NCBI RefSeq assembly: GCF_001894745.1
Contig: NZ_BBYF01000001.1
Location: 744,001-808,000 of the forward strand
Length of the DNA: 64,000 nt
Reading direction: 5' to 3'
From: Paenibacillus sp. NAIST15-1
GTDB lineage: Bacteria; Bacillota; Bacilli; Paenibacillales; Paenibacillaceae
The translations under genes and the position numbers were made by a program. The notes beneath the pieces are model-generated. The model was not told the DNA's origin. It saw only the letters and a program-made list of their open reading frames with translations, and did not search any database. Below, in pieces: positions 39,562 through 47,763 of the stretch (position 1 is its first letter; each line of letters begins with the position of its first letter).

Positions 39562-40341
39562 TTAGGACAAATGAGAGACGTTCAACTGATTAATATTATG
39601 CATAATTGCACTGTATAGAAAATCTGCTAAATCCTCATTGCTATATTGATTAATGTAGTTTTTGAATCGTGTATCGAATTTGTATGTATTGGCAATGCAA
39701 GCCAGTAACTCCGAATCACATGTCATGACTTGCATTAGACTTTTCTTCCACTCTTCGATTAATCGTTGCACCTCAACGGAGGAAGGAGACTGATTGATAC
39801 AAGACGCAATTTTTTTGAATATTTCTTCCATGGATTGTTCAAATTCATAAGACCATTTCTCTTTTTCATCTAGTGATAATTTTTCCAACTTTTCATTAAA
39901 CACTTTGTATGCCTCTGTTTCACCATAAATGAATCTCGCCTCATTTGCGTATTGTTCTTTCAATGGCAAAACGGAAGAATTGTTGAAAATATGCAAATTA
40001 CTAACATCATTCCCCGAAACGTATTCTTCGAGAGCATCCATGATTGTTTCTAGTCTTTGTTTTCTCGATAATAAGATTTGTCTCTGTTTCTTTAGTAACT
40101 GTTTCTGTTCTTCCTTGGTCAGCTTTAAAATATCCGCTATTTCTTTCAAAGATAAATCCATTTCCTTTAAGAACAAAATGGTTTGAAGTTTTTCTAAACT
40201 GCTTCGATCATATAGGCGATACCCGTTTTCCGTCAGGTGTGACGGTTTAAATAAATGGATTCTATCGTAATAATGCAGAGTCCGAGCTGTAATGCCTGTA
40301 ATCTGAACAATATCTTTAACAGCTAATAATGGTTTCTTCAT
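39562..40341 (-). CDS. MerR-family regulator with TipAS-like effector domain
   Basis: 259 residues. MerR DNA-binding domain: VKDIVQITGITARTLHYYDRIHLFKPSHLTENGYRLYDRSSLEKLQ. A coiled-coil dimer helix (KLTKEEQKQLLKKQRQILLSRKQRLETIMDALEEY) follows. A TipAS-like ligand-binding domain (ANEARFIYGETEAYKVFNEKLE, then C-terminal helices) ends the protein. TipAS domains bind peptide antibiotics. It overlaps the upstream protease gene by 26 bp, and the operon promoter has a textbook MerR spacing. Confidence 0.88.
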   Translation of the reverse strand: MKKPLLAVKDIVQITGITARTLHYYDRIHLFKPSHLTENGYRLYDRSSLEKLQTILFLKEMDLSLKEIADILKLTKEEQKQLLKKQRQILLSRKQRLETIMDALEEYVSGNDVSNLHIFNNSSVLPLKEQYANEARFIYGETEAYKVFNEKLEKLSLDEKEKWSYEFEQSMEEIFKKIASCINQSPSSVEVQRLIEEWKKSLMQVMTCDSELLACIANTYKFDTRFKNYINQYSNEDLADFLYSAIMHNINQLNVSHLS

Positions 40342-41251
40342 CCCAAAATCCTTTTATTTCGTCTAGTATTTGAGCAGCTGGCGTTATTGTTGCCTCAAAG
40401 ATCGTTTTTCCTGTTTCTCTTAAATAATATTGGATTAGATAATATCCGCAAGCGTAGCCAGCGCTATAAGGCATATTGACCGGTTTAAAGTTTTGAAGCT
40501 TTGCGATCTCGTCACCATAAAGATACGGAGCAAATTGATCAAACCCAGTTAATTGCAATTGCTCTCTAAGCACAGGCTTTATACGCCTGTTAAGTGTTTC
40601 TGCGTTTGTTTTCGTTACCCAAGGGCCGAGCAATTCTTCTCCAAACAAGAACGTAGCATAGTTTTCAGCCAATCCTTCACTTACAATTAGTTCGCCCAAA
40701 TTAATGGTGTGATCCCACTGAATAAATTGATATCGCACATTATGGTTGCATTCGTGCGCCAGCGCAGCCTTCATTCGAGGAATCGTGTACTCATTTGGCA
40801 CAAGTGTACACATGATAAAACCAGGAATCCCCCCATCGCCGCTATATCCTTCGCTTAACATTAAGGAACGACTTCCCGGATTCCCTAGCTGAATGGTAAA
40901 CAAATAATCGGATACGGGGAGGCTTATTTCATGTTCTATAAATAGACGAAGGCTTTTCTTAACAGCGTGCTCACACTCTAACCAAAAAGAATCTGACGAA
41001 ATCAACTCTATCTCAGGTAAAATCTGATGAGTAATCTGATCTGGGGATCGATTCATCATACTATTCAACATAATAACATCAAACCCATGCGGTTCATCAG
41101 CTTTAAAAGGAATCTGTTGGATTTCCCATTTTCTCATAAAGGGAGCCATCATTTCGTTTCTGAATAATTCAAGCTTTTCCTCGGGCGATGCTTGAGCAAC
41201 TTTTTGATAAATATAATCTGAACGCATTGATTTTATGTTCATATCTCTCAC
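40316..41251 (-). CDS. DUF2268 putative zinc protease
   Basis: 311 residues. The zinc motif is AHECNHNVRYQ (HExxH form HECNH), and the later GLAENYATFLFGEE supplies the Glu ligand. DUF2268 proteins are predicted intracellular or membrane-linked metalloproteases. It lies first in an operon with a MerR/TipAS regulator; a drug- or peptide-inducible protease is a reasonable inference. Confidence 0.8.
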   Translation of the reverse strand: MRDMNIKSMRSDYIYQKVAQASPEEKLELFRNEMMAPFMRKWEIQQIPFKADEPHGFDVIMLNSMMNRSPDQITHQILPEIELISSDSFWLECEHAVKKSLRLFIEHEISLPVSDYLFTIQLGNPGSRSLMLSEGYSGDGGIPGFIMCTLVPNEYTIPRMKAALAHECNHNVRYQFIQWDHTINLGELIVSEGLAENYATFLFGEELLGPWVTKTNAETLNRRIKPVLREQLQLTGFDQFAPYLYGDEIAKLQNFKPVNMPYSAGYACGYYLIQYYLRETGKTIFEATITPAAQILDEIKGFWDEETIISC

Positions 41252-41272
41252 CCCTAGTTATTTATAGTGAGA

Positions 41273-41303
41273 ATTATGCACTATGACGTAACGTCATAGT
41301 CAA
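41273..41303 (-). promoter_or_regulatory. MerR-type promoter with 19-bp spacer and palindrome
   Basis: On the minus strand TTGACT (-35), exactly 19 bp, CATAAT (-10). The spacer region is filled by a perfect palindrome with arms ACTATGACGT / ACGTCATAGT and a single central base (41280-41300). Over-long spacers with a central dyad are the hallmark of MerR-activated promoters, which the regulator untwists. It should be the autoregulated promoter of the protease-merR operon. Confidence 0.85.
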
Positions 41304-41361
41304 GTATTTTGGATCAAATATATTTATCAAACTATCCTGGTATTGCTTAGTGAGGCCAAGG

Positions 41362-41397
41362 CAGTCTAACACTTTATTTTTTCAGTTCCTTCGGACA
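41362..41397 (-). mobile_element. Isolated Tn7-type end site (TGTC family), 8-bp insertion
   Basis: On the minus strand TGTCCGAAGGAACTGAAA is followed by AAATAAAGTGTTAGACTG. The TnsB-site core is identical to that of the right end at 52502. An extra 8 bp separate it from the terminal TGTCC. No second site lies inside. Probably a decayed terminus. Confidence 0.5.
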
Positions 41398-41492
41398 CCA
41401 TTAATATTAATAACCTTGATAAAAGAACAACAAAAAAAGAGCGTGTTTTGAAAAAAGATTGTTCAAAACACGCTCTTAACATATTCTATTGA
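41398..41492. repeat. Direct repeat, copy 2 (with speA terminator)
   Basis: Same sequence as 28001-28086 with a few changes and a 9-bp longer middle. It starts at the base after the TGTCC terminus. Confidence 0.55.
41437..41477 (-). terminator. Terminator of the polyamine operon
   Basis: Sixteen-base-pair stem AAGAGCGTGTTTTGAA / TTCAAAACACGCTCTT. On the minus strand it is followed by T7. It lies about 100 bp after speA. It is the same stem as the gnd terminator, with a compensated change at the loop base (GA...TC to GAA...TTC). Confidence 0.85.
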
Positions 41493-41579
41493 AAACTCAC
41501 TTAGAAATTCCTTCAATCAAATGACCAGACTTGCATTGACGGCACTTCGTGGTGCGCTCGACGCGTAAGGTACGCAGAT

Positions 41580-43055
41580 TTAGGAGATCGGGTCGGTTTC
41601 CACGATCACCTTGACATTTTGGATGTACCGATCTTCCGGCCCTTTCACCGGAAGCCCCACATCCACATGATCGACAATGTAATCGATGTTGTCCTGGGAG
41701 ATCACTTCGCCCGGCAGCAGGATTGGAATACCCGGCGGATAGACATATATGAACTCGGCAATGATTCGACCGGCTGATTCCTTGAACGGAATGACTTCGG
41801 TATCTCCGTAAAATGCATCCCTTGGAATCAGGGAGAGATGAGGAATTTCCGGGATCTTCACGATTAGCTCATTTGCAGTGTTCACGTTGTAATACGTTCC
41901 AGCTAGCTCACGGAGAGCTGTAAGCAGTACCGACACCGTTTCCTCATTGTCGCCCGGGGTTACCAGGCAGAGGATGTTGTACATATCGCTGAGCTCGACC
42001 TCAATGTTATAATGCTCACGCAGCCAGTTTTCCGTTTCAAAGCCTGTAATGCCCAGATGGCGGACATGGATGGTGAGTTTGGTCGGATCATAATCAAAGG
42101 TGGCCTCGTCCCCAAGGATTTCTTCCCCGAAGCAGTACAGACCTTCCATTTCATTAATGCTGCGGCGGGCTTTTTGGGCAAGATCAATCGTTCTTTGCGC
42201 CATGTCATGGCCGTTAATCGCTAGATTGCGTCTGGATGTATCCAATGATGCAAGCAGCACGTATGAAGTAGAAGTTGTTGTCAGCATACTGATGATTGTC
42301 TGCACGCGCTGAGGATTCACATAGCCGTTTTTTGTATTCAGGTTGAGAACCGAGCTTTGTGTCATAGAACCCCCAAGCTTATGCACACTAGTTGCGGCCA
42401 TATCCGCACCGGCTTCCATAGCGGACATCGGCAGATCCTCATGGAAATGGATAAGTACCCCATGCGCTTCGTCTACGAGCACTGGAACATGGCGGCTGTG
42501 GGCAAGATCGACGATTTCCTTCAGATTGGCGCATACGCCGAAGTATGTCGGGTTAATAACCAGAACCGCTTTAGCATCCGGATGGCGATCCAGTGCACGC
42601 TGTACGGATTTGGTTGTAATGCCGTGATCGATTCCAAGATTCTCGTCGCGAACCGGAGATATGAATACTGGCTTCGCGCCGGAGAAAATGATGGCGGACA
42701 TGATCGATTTGTGCACATTGCGTGGTACGATAATTTTGTCCCCAGGCGAGCATGTAGACAAAATCATGGTCATTATGGCACCACTCGTCCCCTGTACGCT
42801 GAAATAAGTATAATCTGAGCCAAATGCGTCGGCTGCAAGCTTCTGCGCTTCTTCAATAACACCGGTAGGCTGATGGAGATCATCCAGCGGCGCAATGTTA
42901 ATCAAATCTATGGATAGGGCACTATCGCCTATAAACTCTCTGAACTCACTGTCAGTTCCTACGCCCTTTTTATGACCGGGAATATGAAATTGTACGGGAT
43001 TGCTCGCCGCATGTTCTTTCAGAGCTGTAAATAGCGGCGTGTTACGGTGGTCCAT
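41580..43055 (-). CDS. speA: Arginine/ornithine/lysine decarboxylase (SpeA type)
   Basis: 491 residues. Short Bacillus-type PLP decarboxylase of the Orn/Lys/Arg class. It begins TPLFTALKEHAASNPVQFHIPGHKKG. The PLP Lys is in AATSVHKLGGSMTQSSVLN, and VDEAHGVLIHFHEDLPMSA carries the cofactor Asp. It probably makes agmatine from arginine as the start of polyamine synthesis. It is the last gene of the operon with the carboxynorspermidine genes, separated from nspC by a 127-bp gap that holds fossil copies of both upstream genes. Confidence 0.93.
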   Translation of the reverse strand: MDHRNTPLFTALKEHAASNPVQFHIPGHKKGVGTDSEFREFIGDSALSIDLINIAPLDDLHQPTGVIEEAQKLAADAFGSDYTYFSVQGTSGAIMTMILSTCSPGDKIIVPRNVHKSIMSAIIFSGAKPVFISPVRDENLGIDHGITTKSVQRALDRHPDAKAVLVINPTYFGVCANLKEIVDLAHSRHVPVLVDEAHGVLIHFHEDLPMSAMEAGADMAATSVHKLGGSMTQSSVLNLNTKNGYVNPQRVQTIISMLTTTSTSYVLLASLDTSRRNLAINGHDMAQRTIDLAQKARRSINEMEGLYCFGEEILGDEATFDYDPTKLTIHVRHLGITGFETENWLREHYNIEVELSDMYNILCLVTPGDNEETVSVLLTALRELAGTYYNVNTANELIVKIPEIPHLSLIPRDAFYGDTEVIPFKESAGRIIAEFIYVYPPGIPILLPGEVISQDNIDYIVDHVDVGLPVKGPEDRYIQNVKVIVETDPIS

Positions 43056-43078
43056 TTTATGCTGTCACAACCTTTCTA

Positions 43079-43174
43079 AGCAGTTCCGGCTCGAAATCTT
43101 TCCATTTTACGCCGAATAGCAGATACATGTCCTTTTGACCGACTTCAGCCAAGTTATATTCACGCTTAATTCCC
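43079..43174 (-). pseudogene. Fossil cansdh'-nspC' fragments between nspC and speA
   Basis: Bases 43118-43174 nearly match 44869-44926 inside the carboxynorspermidine dehydrogenase gene. Bases 43079-43116 match 43828-43868 inside nspC with more differences. Both are in the same orientation and order as the full genes. This is the remains of a tandem duplicate of the pair, almost wholly deleted. Confidence 0.75.
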
Positions 43175-43182
43175 GTTATTCA

Positions 43183-44310
43183 TTAAGCTAGTCTCATCTT
43201 AAAATCCTGATAACCGAACTCGCGCACGACGCGGCAATTCCCATCCTTCTCCTGCACGGCGATGGCCGGCAGCGGCATGCCGTTGAAGGTATTGGTTTTG
43301 ACCATGGAGTAGATCGCCATATCTTCAAAAACTAATCTGTCGCCGCTCTTGAGAGGCTGATCGAAGGAATAGTCTCCGATGACATCGCCCGTAAGGCAGG
43401 TCGGACCACCGAGTCGGTAAGCGTATGGCTTCTCCCCGAATTCGCCCGAACCGACCAGAGGTGGACGATAAGGCATTTCCAGAACATCCGGCATATGACA
43501 GGTAGCCGACGTGTCCACGATTGCAATCTCGATGCCGTTGCGATGGATATCCAACACGGAAGTGACCATATAGCCCGCGTTAAGCGCGATGGCTTCTCCG
43601 GGTTCGAGGTATACTTCCAAGCCGTATTTATTTTGCATTCGCGTTATGCAAGCTTCGAGCTTCCGGATATCGTAGTCTTCTCTCGTGATATGGTGACCGC
43701 CGCCGAAATTGATCCATTCCATTTGCGGCAGCCAAGGTCCGAACTTGTCTTCAACCGCATTCAGCGTGGTCTCCAAATCGTCCGAGTTCTGTTGGCAAAG
43801 GGTATGAAAGTGCAACCCCGAAACGCCTTCCAGCAGTTCCGGCTGGAAATCCTCCCGTTTGACGCCAAATCTTGATCCCGGCGAACAAGGATCATAGATC
43901 TCATGCCCCACTTGCGTTGAACATTCCGGATTGATACGAAGGCCAATTTTTCTGCCAGCAGCAAGAGCCTTCGCTTTATACTTTTCCAACTGGGAGAAGG
44001 AATTGAAGATGATGTGGTCGCAAATGGAAATAATCTCATCGATCTCATCTTCACGGTAAGCAGGGGCAAAGACATGATTTTCTTTGCCCATTTCTTCGTG
44101 ACCCAGTCGTGCTTCGAATAATCCGCTCGCGGTCGTACCGCTTAAGTATTTTCCGATGAGCGGATACATCGCAGTCATGGAGAAAGCCTTTTGCGCCAGT
44201 ACAATTTTGGCTCCCGTACGCTGCATAACGCCGTTCAATATTTTCAGGTTTTTCTCGATGAGTGCTTCATCGACTACAAAACAGGGTGTCGGTAATTCCT
44301 CGAACCGCAT
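43183..44310 (-). CDS. nspC: Carboxynorspermidine decarboxylase
   Basis: 375 residues from the ATG at 44310; the open frame to 44358 overlaps the upstream gene and is rejected. Alanine-racemase-fold PLP enzyme. It starts MRFEELPTPCFVVDEALIEKNLKIL, with the PLP Lys in IVLAQKAFSMTAMYP. The typical substrate-site blocks SGLHFHTLCQQNSDDLE and WINFGGGHHITRE are present, and VDTSATCHMPDVLEMPYRPP holds the active-site Cys. It decarboxylates carboxy(nor)spermidine to (nor)spermidine. It starts one base after the dehydrogenase stop (TAA-G-ATG). Confidence 0.95.
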   Translation of the reverse strand: MRFEELPTPCFVVDEALIEKNLKILNGVMQRTGAKIVLAQKAFSMTAMYPLIGKYLSGTTASGLFEARLGHEEMGKENHVFAPAYREDEIDEIISICDHIIFNSFSQLEKYKAKALAAGRKIGLRINPECSTQVGHEIYDPCSPGSRFGVKREDFQPELLEGVSGLHFHTLCQQNSDDLETTLNAVEDKFGPWLPQMEWINFGGGHHITREDYDIRKLEACITRMQNKYGLEVYLEPGEAIALNAGYMVTSVLDIHRNGIEIAIVDTSATCHMPDVLEMPYRPPLVGSGEFGEKPYAYRLGGPTCLTGDVIGDYSFDQPLKSGDRLVFEDMAIYSMVKTNTFNGMPLPAIAVQEKDGNCRVVREFGYQDFKMRLA

Positions 44311-44311
44311 C

Positions 44312-45550
44312 TTAACGAACGAGCTCCGGCTCTTTAGCTTCCTCAGGCAAGGCGTCAACCAGCACAGGGTTGAAGTCTTCTACCCATGGAAGTCCCCATT
44401 TGTTCAGCTCCTCCATGAATGGATCCGGATTGAACTCTTCGACATTGTATACGCCCGGTTTGTTCCATTTGCCGGTGAGGATCATCGCCGCGCCGATCAT
44501 GGCAGGAACGCCCGTTGTATAGGAGATGGCTTGGGAGCCCACTTCCTTATAGCACTCTTGGTGGTCGCAAACATTGTAGACATAGTACGTCTTGTCTTGG
44601 CCGTCTTTCTTCCCTTTGAAGATACAGCCGATGTTCGTTTTGCCTACTGTACGAGGTCCAAGGGAGGACGGATCCGGAAGTACAGCCTTCAGGAATTGAA
44701 GCGGAATGATTTGTTTTCCTTCGTATTCGATTGGTTCGATGGAGGTCATTCCTACGTTTTCAAGCGCCTTCAAATGCATGAGATAACTTTGGCCGAAAGT
44801 CATGAAGAAACGGATGCGTTTCAGACCAGGGATGTTTTGCGCAAGAGACTCGAGCTCTTCATGGTACAGCAGATACATGTCCTTTTGGCCGACTTCTGCA
44901 AAGTTATATTCACGCTTAATTTCCATCGGTTTTGTTTCGATCCATTCCCCGTTTTCCCAGTAGCGGCCATTGGCAGACACTTCTCGGATATTGATTTCCG
45001 GGTTGAAGTTGGTTGCGAAAGGATAACCGTGATCCCCGCCATTGCAATCCAGAATGTCGATATATTCGATTTCGTCAAAGTAGTGTTTCAACGCATAAGC
45101 CGAGAATACGCCGGTTACGCCAGGGTCGAATCCGCTGCCGAGCAGTGCTGTAATTCCTGCTTTTTCGAAGCGTTCCCGATATTCCCACTGCCATTTGTAT
45201 TCGAATTTCGCCGTATCTTCCGGCTCATAGTTTGCCGTATCCATATAATGTGTTCTGGTAGCCAGGCAGGCATCCATGATCGTCAAATCCTGGTAAGGCA
45301 GAGCCAAGTTCATCACGATATCCGGTTTGACTTCGTTAATCAGAGCGATCAGCTCTTCAACGTTATTGGCATCAACCTGTGCGGTTGTAATTTTCGTTTT
45401 GCCGCCGTCCAGTTTGGCTTTCAGATCATCGCATTTGGACTTCGTACGGCTGGCGATGCAGATTTCTTCGAAGACCTCGCTGTTTTGAACGCATTTATGA
45501 ACTGCTACAGATGCTACGCCACCGGCGCCAATGATTAGTGCTTTTCCCAT
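44312..45550 (-). CDS. Carboxynorspermidine dehydrogenase (saccharopine dehydrogenase family)
   Basis: 412 residues. Rossmann motif ALIIGAGGVASVAVHKC, then VDANNVEELIALI and VMNLALPYQDLTIMDACLATRTHYMDTANYEPED. The C-terminal domain has GGDHGYPFATNFNPEINIREVS and SQAISYTTGVPAMIGAAMIL. It condenses aspartate semialdehyde with a diamine to form the carboxy-polyamine used by nspC. It is the first gene of the polyamine operon, with GGTGAGGAG upstream. A terminator-like hairpin in the leader suggests attenuation. Confidence 0.95.
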   Translation of the reverse strand: MGKALIIGAGGVASVAVHKCVQNSEVFEEICIASRTKSKCDDLKAKLDGGKTKITTAQVDANNVEELIALINEVKPDIVMNLALPYQDLTIMDACLATRTHYMDTANYEPEDTAKFEYKWQWEYRERFEKAGITALLGSGFDPGVTGVFSAYALKHYFDEIEYIDILDCNGGDHGYPFATNFNPEINIREVSANGRYWENGEWIETKPMEIKREYNFAEVGQKDMYLLYHEELESLAQNIPGLKRIRFFMTFGQSYLMHLKALENVGMTSIEPIEYEGKQIIPLQFLKAVLPDPSSLGPRTVGKTNIGCIFKGKKDGQDKTYYVYNVCDHQECYKEVGSQAISYTTGVPAMIGAAMILTGKWNKPGVYNVEEFNPDPFMEELNKWGLPWVEDFNPVLVDALPEEAKEPELVR

Positions 45551-45605
45551 TTTTCAATCTCCTCACCGAATTCAATTTTTTTCACTGTAAAAACGGCAAC
45601 AAAAA

Positions 45606-45644
45606 AAGCAAGTGAAACACGCACCATGCGCATCACACTTGCTT
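45606..45644 (-). terminator. Leader terminator/attenuator of the polyamine operon
   Basis: On the minus strand AAGCAAGTG ... CACTTGCTT is followed by T7, only about 50 bases before the dehydrogenase start. It is a complete intrinsic terminator inside the leader. The upstream 60 nt could form an alternative structure. No known riboswitch consensus was recognised. Confidence 0.65.
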
Positions 45645-46404
45645 GATATATTTAAAAAATAAGATATTCCCAATAAACATGACAGAACAAACTCCTAGCG
45701 TGCTTATCAGTCACCCCTAGGACTCATCGTTTCATGGAAGAGCTCTTATATTCAAATATATTTTGTTAGGATCAGAGTCTATATAGCAAATAATGCCTTT
45801 ACCACTCTTATTGACCGTTTCACAAGTTGTGTGCGTATTGCACTGGTTGTAAAGTAACCAACTTATAAAATTTGAGCTTTTAACTCAATCAATAAGGCAA
45901 CGAAAAGTTGCCAGTCGGCATTTGACCCGGCTGTCCGTATGGCCTTAACTTCCAGAGAGGAAGTGGTCAAAGTTTATCTGCTTGGAAAGATCCTACATAT
46001 ATATTGAATATTCGCTTTCCAAAATTAATGCTTCTTCATAATAGCAGGATCGGAATTAATGATCAAGAAGAAATTTCAAAAAAATCAAAGCGTCTTTCCT
46101 GCATACGTTGACAACTAATCATGGACATATGTGCATAAATTTGACTAAATCTATGTTTTGAATATCTTGCTTCCCGGTGCCAAGTGAAAAGACAGTGGTA
46201 CTTGGCAGCCAGCTTCACCAATCCACACTGCACTTTATGACAGTTACGCTGGTATAAATTTCCCATGTAAAAATCCCCCCCATTAACCTATATTTTTCGT
46301 AAATAAAAAGAATCCATTTTAATAAAACATTGATCAAAACGGATTCATGCTTCGACCACGCTCATTGAAGAATAAGCGGTTATTAGGCAGCTTTCAGGTG
46401 AAAA
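45645..46404. other. Gene-poor region upstream of the polyamine operon
   Basis: No convincing gene. It holds short GC-rich structured stretches around 45895-45975 (GGCAACGAAAAGTTGCC hairpin at about 45897-45913). A 67-codon frame on the minus strand (46063-46266) looks non-random (CGLVKLAAKYHCLFTWHREARYSKHRFS) but has no recognised family. A hairpin of the dispersed family lies at 46311-46345. Confidence 0.45.
46311..46345 (-). terminator. Hairpin of the dispersed TTTTGA...TTGATCAA family
   Basis: AATCCATTTT / CAAAACGGATT with centre AATAAAACATTGAT. T-rich on the minus strand (CTTTTTATTTACG). It is the most diverged copy. Confidence 0.5.
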
Positions 46405-46575
46405 ATGTTTACCCTAATAAGGATGAATCCGGATTCCGTGGGATTCAGGCTTACTAAGGAAGAAGCTAGAAAGATTGCTACCCAGTTATTAATAGCAACT
46501 GAGGTATCCGATGAAATCTTTTACAAGAATCACGCAAGACCAATCGAGTTTGGTTGCTCGATATACTCGATATAA
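46405..46575 (+). CDS. Small hypothetical protein
   Basis: 56 residues from the ATG at 46405 (CAGGTGA upstream). MFTLIRMNPDSVGFRL is followed by TKEEARKIATQLLIATEVSD and a C-terminus IEFGCSIYSI. One amphipathic helix is likely; no known family. It sits in the mobile region and could be a cargo gene or a broken one. Confidence 0.35.
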   Translation: MFTLIRMNPDSVGFRLTKEEARKIATQLLIATEVSDEIFYKNHARPIEFGCSIYSI

Positions 46576-46702
46576 TGGAGGTAAAAAGAATAATGAAGAT
46601 GTTCAAGCATAGGATCACCGGGCAGTCTGAAGATATATAACATTTATTTCCTTAATAAATAAACAAATTAAGTAGAATATAAATATCAGGAGGTGACAAA
46701 AC

Positions 46703-46870
46703 ATGAACAATGAAAAGCAAAGAGATCCCCACCACCACACTGACCCGGCAGAGGGAAAATATTGTACAAATGAGGGAGAAAGAGTTTGTACTACTGGTGA
46801 CTATTATTTAGTATGTGAAAATAATCATTGGAAAGCTGTACATGGATATTGTGAAAGCGATAAGGCCTGA
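46703..46870 (+). CDS. Small cysteine-rich protein
   Basis: 55 residues from the ATG at 46703 with a strong AGGAGGTGA nine bases upstream. A His-rich acidic start (DPHHHTDPAEG) is followed by four cysteines (KYCTNEGERVC, LVCENNHW, HGYCESDKA) with two aromatic-rich strands between. The spacing suggests a zinc or disulfide knuckle. No signal peptide. The terminator overlaps its stop codon, so it is a compact single-gene unit. It looks real; the family is not recognised. Confidence 0.6.
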   Translation: MNNEKQRDPHHHTDPAEGKYCTNEGERVCTTGDYYLVCENNHWKAVHGYCESDKA

Positions 46871-46888
46871 GAAATCAGGTCTTTTTTA
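46862..46888 (+). terminator. Terminator overlapping the stop of the Cys-rich gene
   Basis: Seven-base-pair stem GGCCTGA / TCAGGTC with a GAAA loop (46864-46881), followed by T6. The stop TGA is inside the stem. Confidence 0.85.
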
Positions 46889-46984
46889 CGGGCTATTGTT
46901 CTATAATTCTATTAGCTAATTCTACTGTTTTTGGATCACGCTTAGACTTTGCCCTTATAAACTCCCCAATCCGTATATTCATAT

Positions 46985-47132
46985 TTTTACAATAAAAAAA
47001 CTAAACTAAGAAGTCGGAACCGTACGCTCTAGCTGGATATTCATCATTGTATACTGGTAGGGATACTATTTCCGTAGCAAGTGTTAATGTCGAATCGGTC
47101 ACATATTGAAACACTTGATTAATATAAATCAT
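46985..47132 (-). pseudogene. tnsB fragment (older Tn7-like element IV)
   Basis: From the ATG at 47132 it reads MIYINQVFQYVTD, like the start of the intact TnsB (MIYFNHVYQYINI). Then, after an internal loss, it continues LATEIVSLPVYNDEYPARAYGSDF, like residues around ETLLPIPDPYARNYDDRN. The remaining gene is gone. It follows the tnsA remnant in the normal order. Confidence 0.75.
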
Positions 47133-47139
47133 CCGTATT

Positions 47140-47756
47140 TCACCTTCTCTAAATTACCTTCATCAATACACTTAATATCAATTGTTTGCTCTAAATCAAT
47201 CTTGCAAGTAAGTGATAAAATAGTGTAACGCCACTTCCAAAGGTAAGTGTGTATCTGTATCAAACTCATTAGTAATTTCACGGATACTTCGTGAATTATT
47301 CAATAGGCGATTCATAAGAGACATGGATAAATCCTCAATATTTTGGTCACCCATTTCTTGATATACATCATAGCTGCGGGTATCAAAAAAATCATAGATA
47401 CAATTTAATATTTCTAACCATTATCTTATGAATTTCCTCCTCTATTACAGTTGCCCAATTAATGCTTCTTCGCTTCCAATATTCCCGTTCAATTTCAAAC
47501 TTCTCTAACACACGTTCTTCTAACAGCTTATCTTTCATTTATATAGTATGAGCGACTTCAAATACACCTTGCCCCTTATCAACTGTTAATAAAAAGTCCA
47601 TTGTCTGCCAGTTTTTATACCTTTTAATCTTGTTGACCGACCTAATGAGGAAACATCTTGAATTTTAAGCCAAGGCTGATATTCTGCCCCACTGCCAGTT
47701 CCTCGACCCTCTTTAATCCACTTATCAATTTTAGATGTTCTTTTTCTTTTCGACAC
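47140..47756 (-). pseudogene. tnsA remnant (older Tn7-like element IV)
   Basis: Starts with GTG at 47756: SKRKRTSKIDKWIKEGRG, then PWLKIQDVSSLGRSTRLKGIK, nearly the same as the intact TnsA. It then meets a stop. Another segment (VLEKFEIEREYWKRRSINWATVIEEEI) matches the middle of TnsA, and a third (CKIDLEQTIDIK) matches the end. The block with the catalytic Glu and Asp is deleted and frames are broken. Inactive. Confidence 0.85.
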
Positions 47757-47763
47757 AAAAACA

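Noticed and set aside
41494..41579. A tail reading TLRVERTTKCRQCKSGHLIEG then stop, just after speA
   Set aside because: It looks like a zinc-ribbon end of some gene, but there is no start codon or upstream body; too short to assign and possibly chance.
45730..45980. Structured GC-rich stretches upstream of the polyamine operon, considered as a riboswitch (lysine, c-di-GMP, guanidine classes) or hammerhead ribozyme
   Set aside because: None of the consensus cores of these classes could be matched in order; only simple hairpins are visible.
46063..46266. A 67-codon minus-strand frame possibly from a transposase
   Set aside because: Non-random look, but no motif or ribosome site; kept only as a remark in the region entry.
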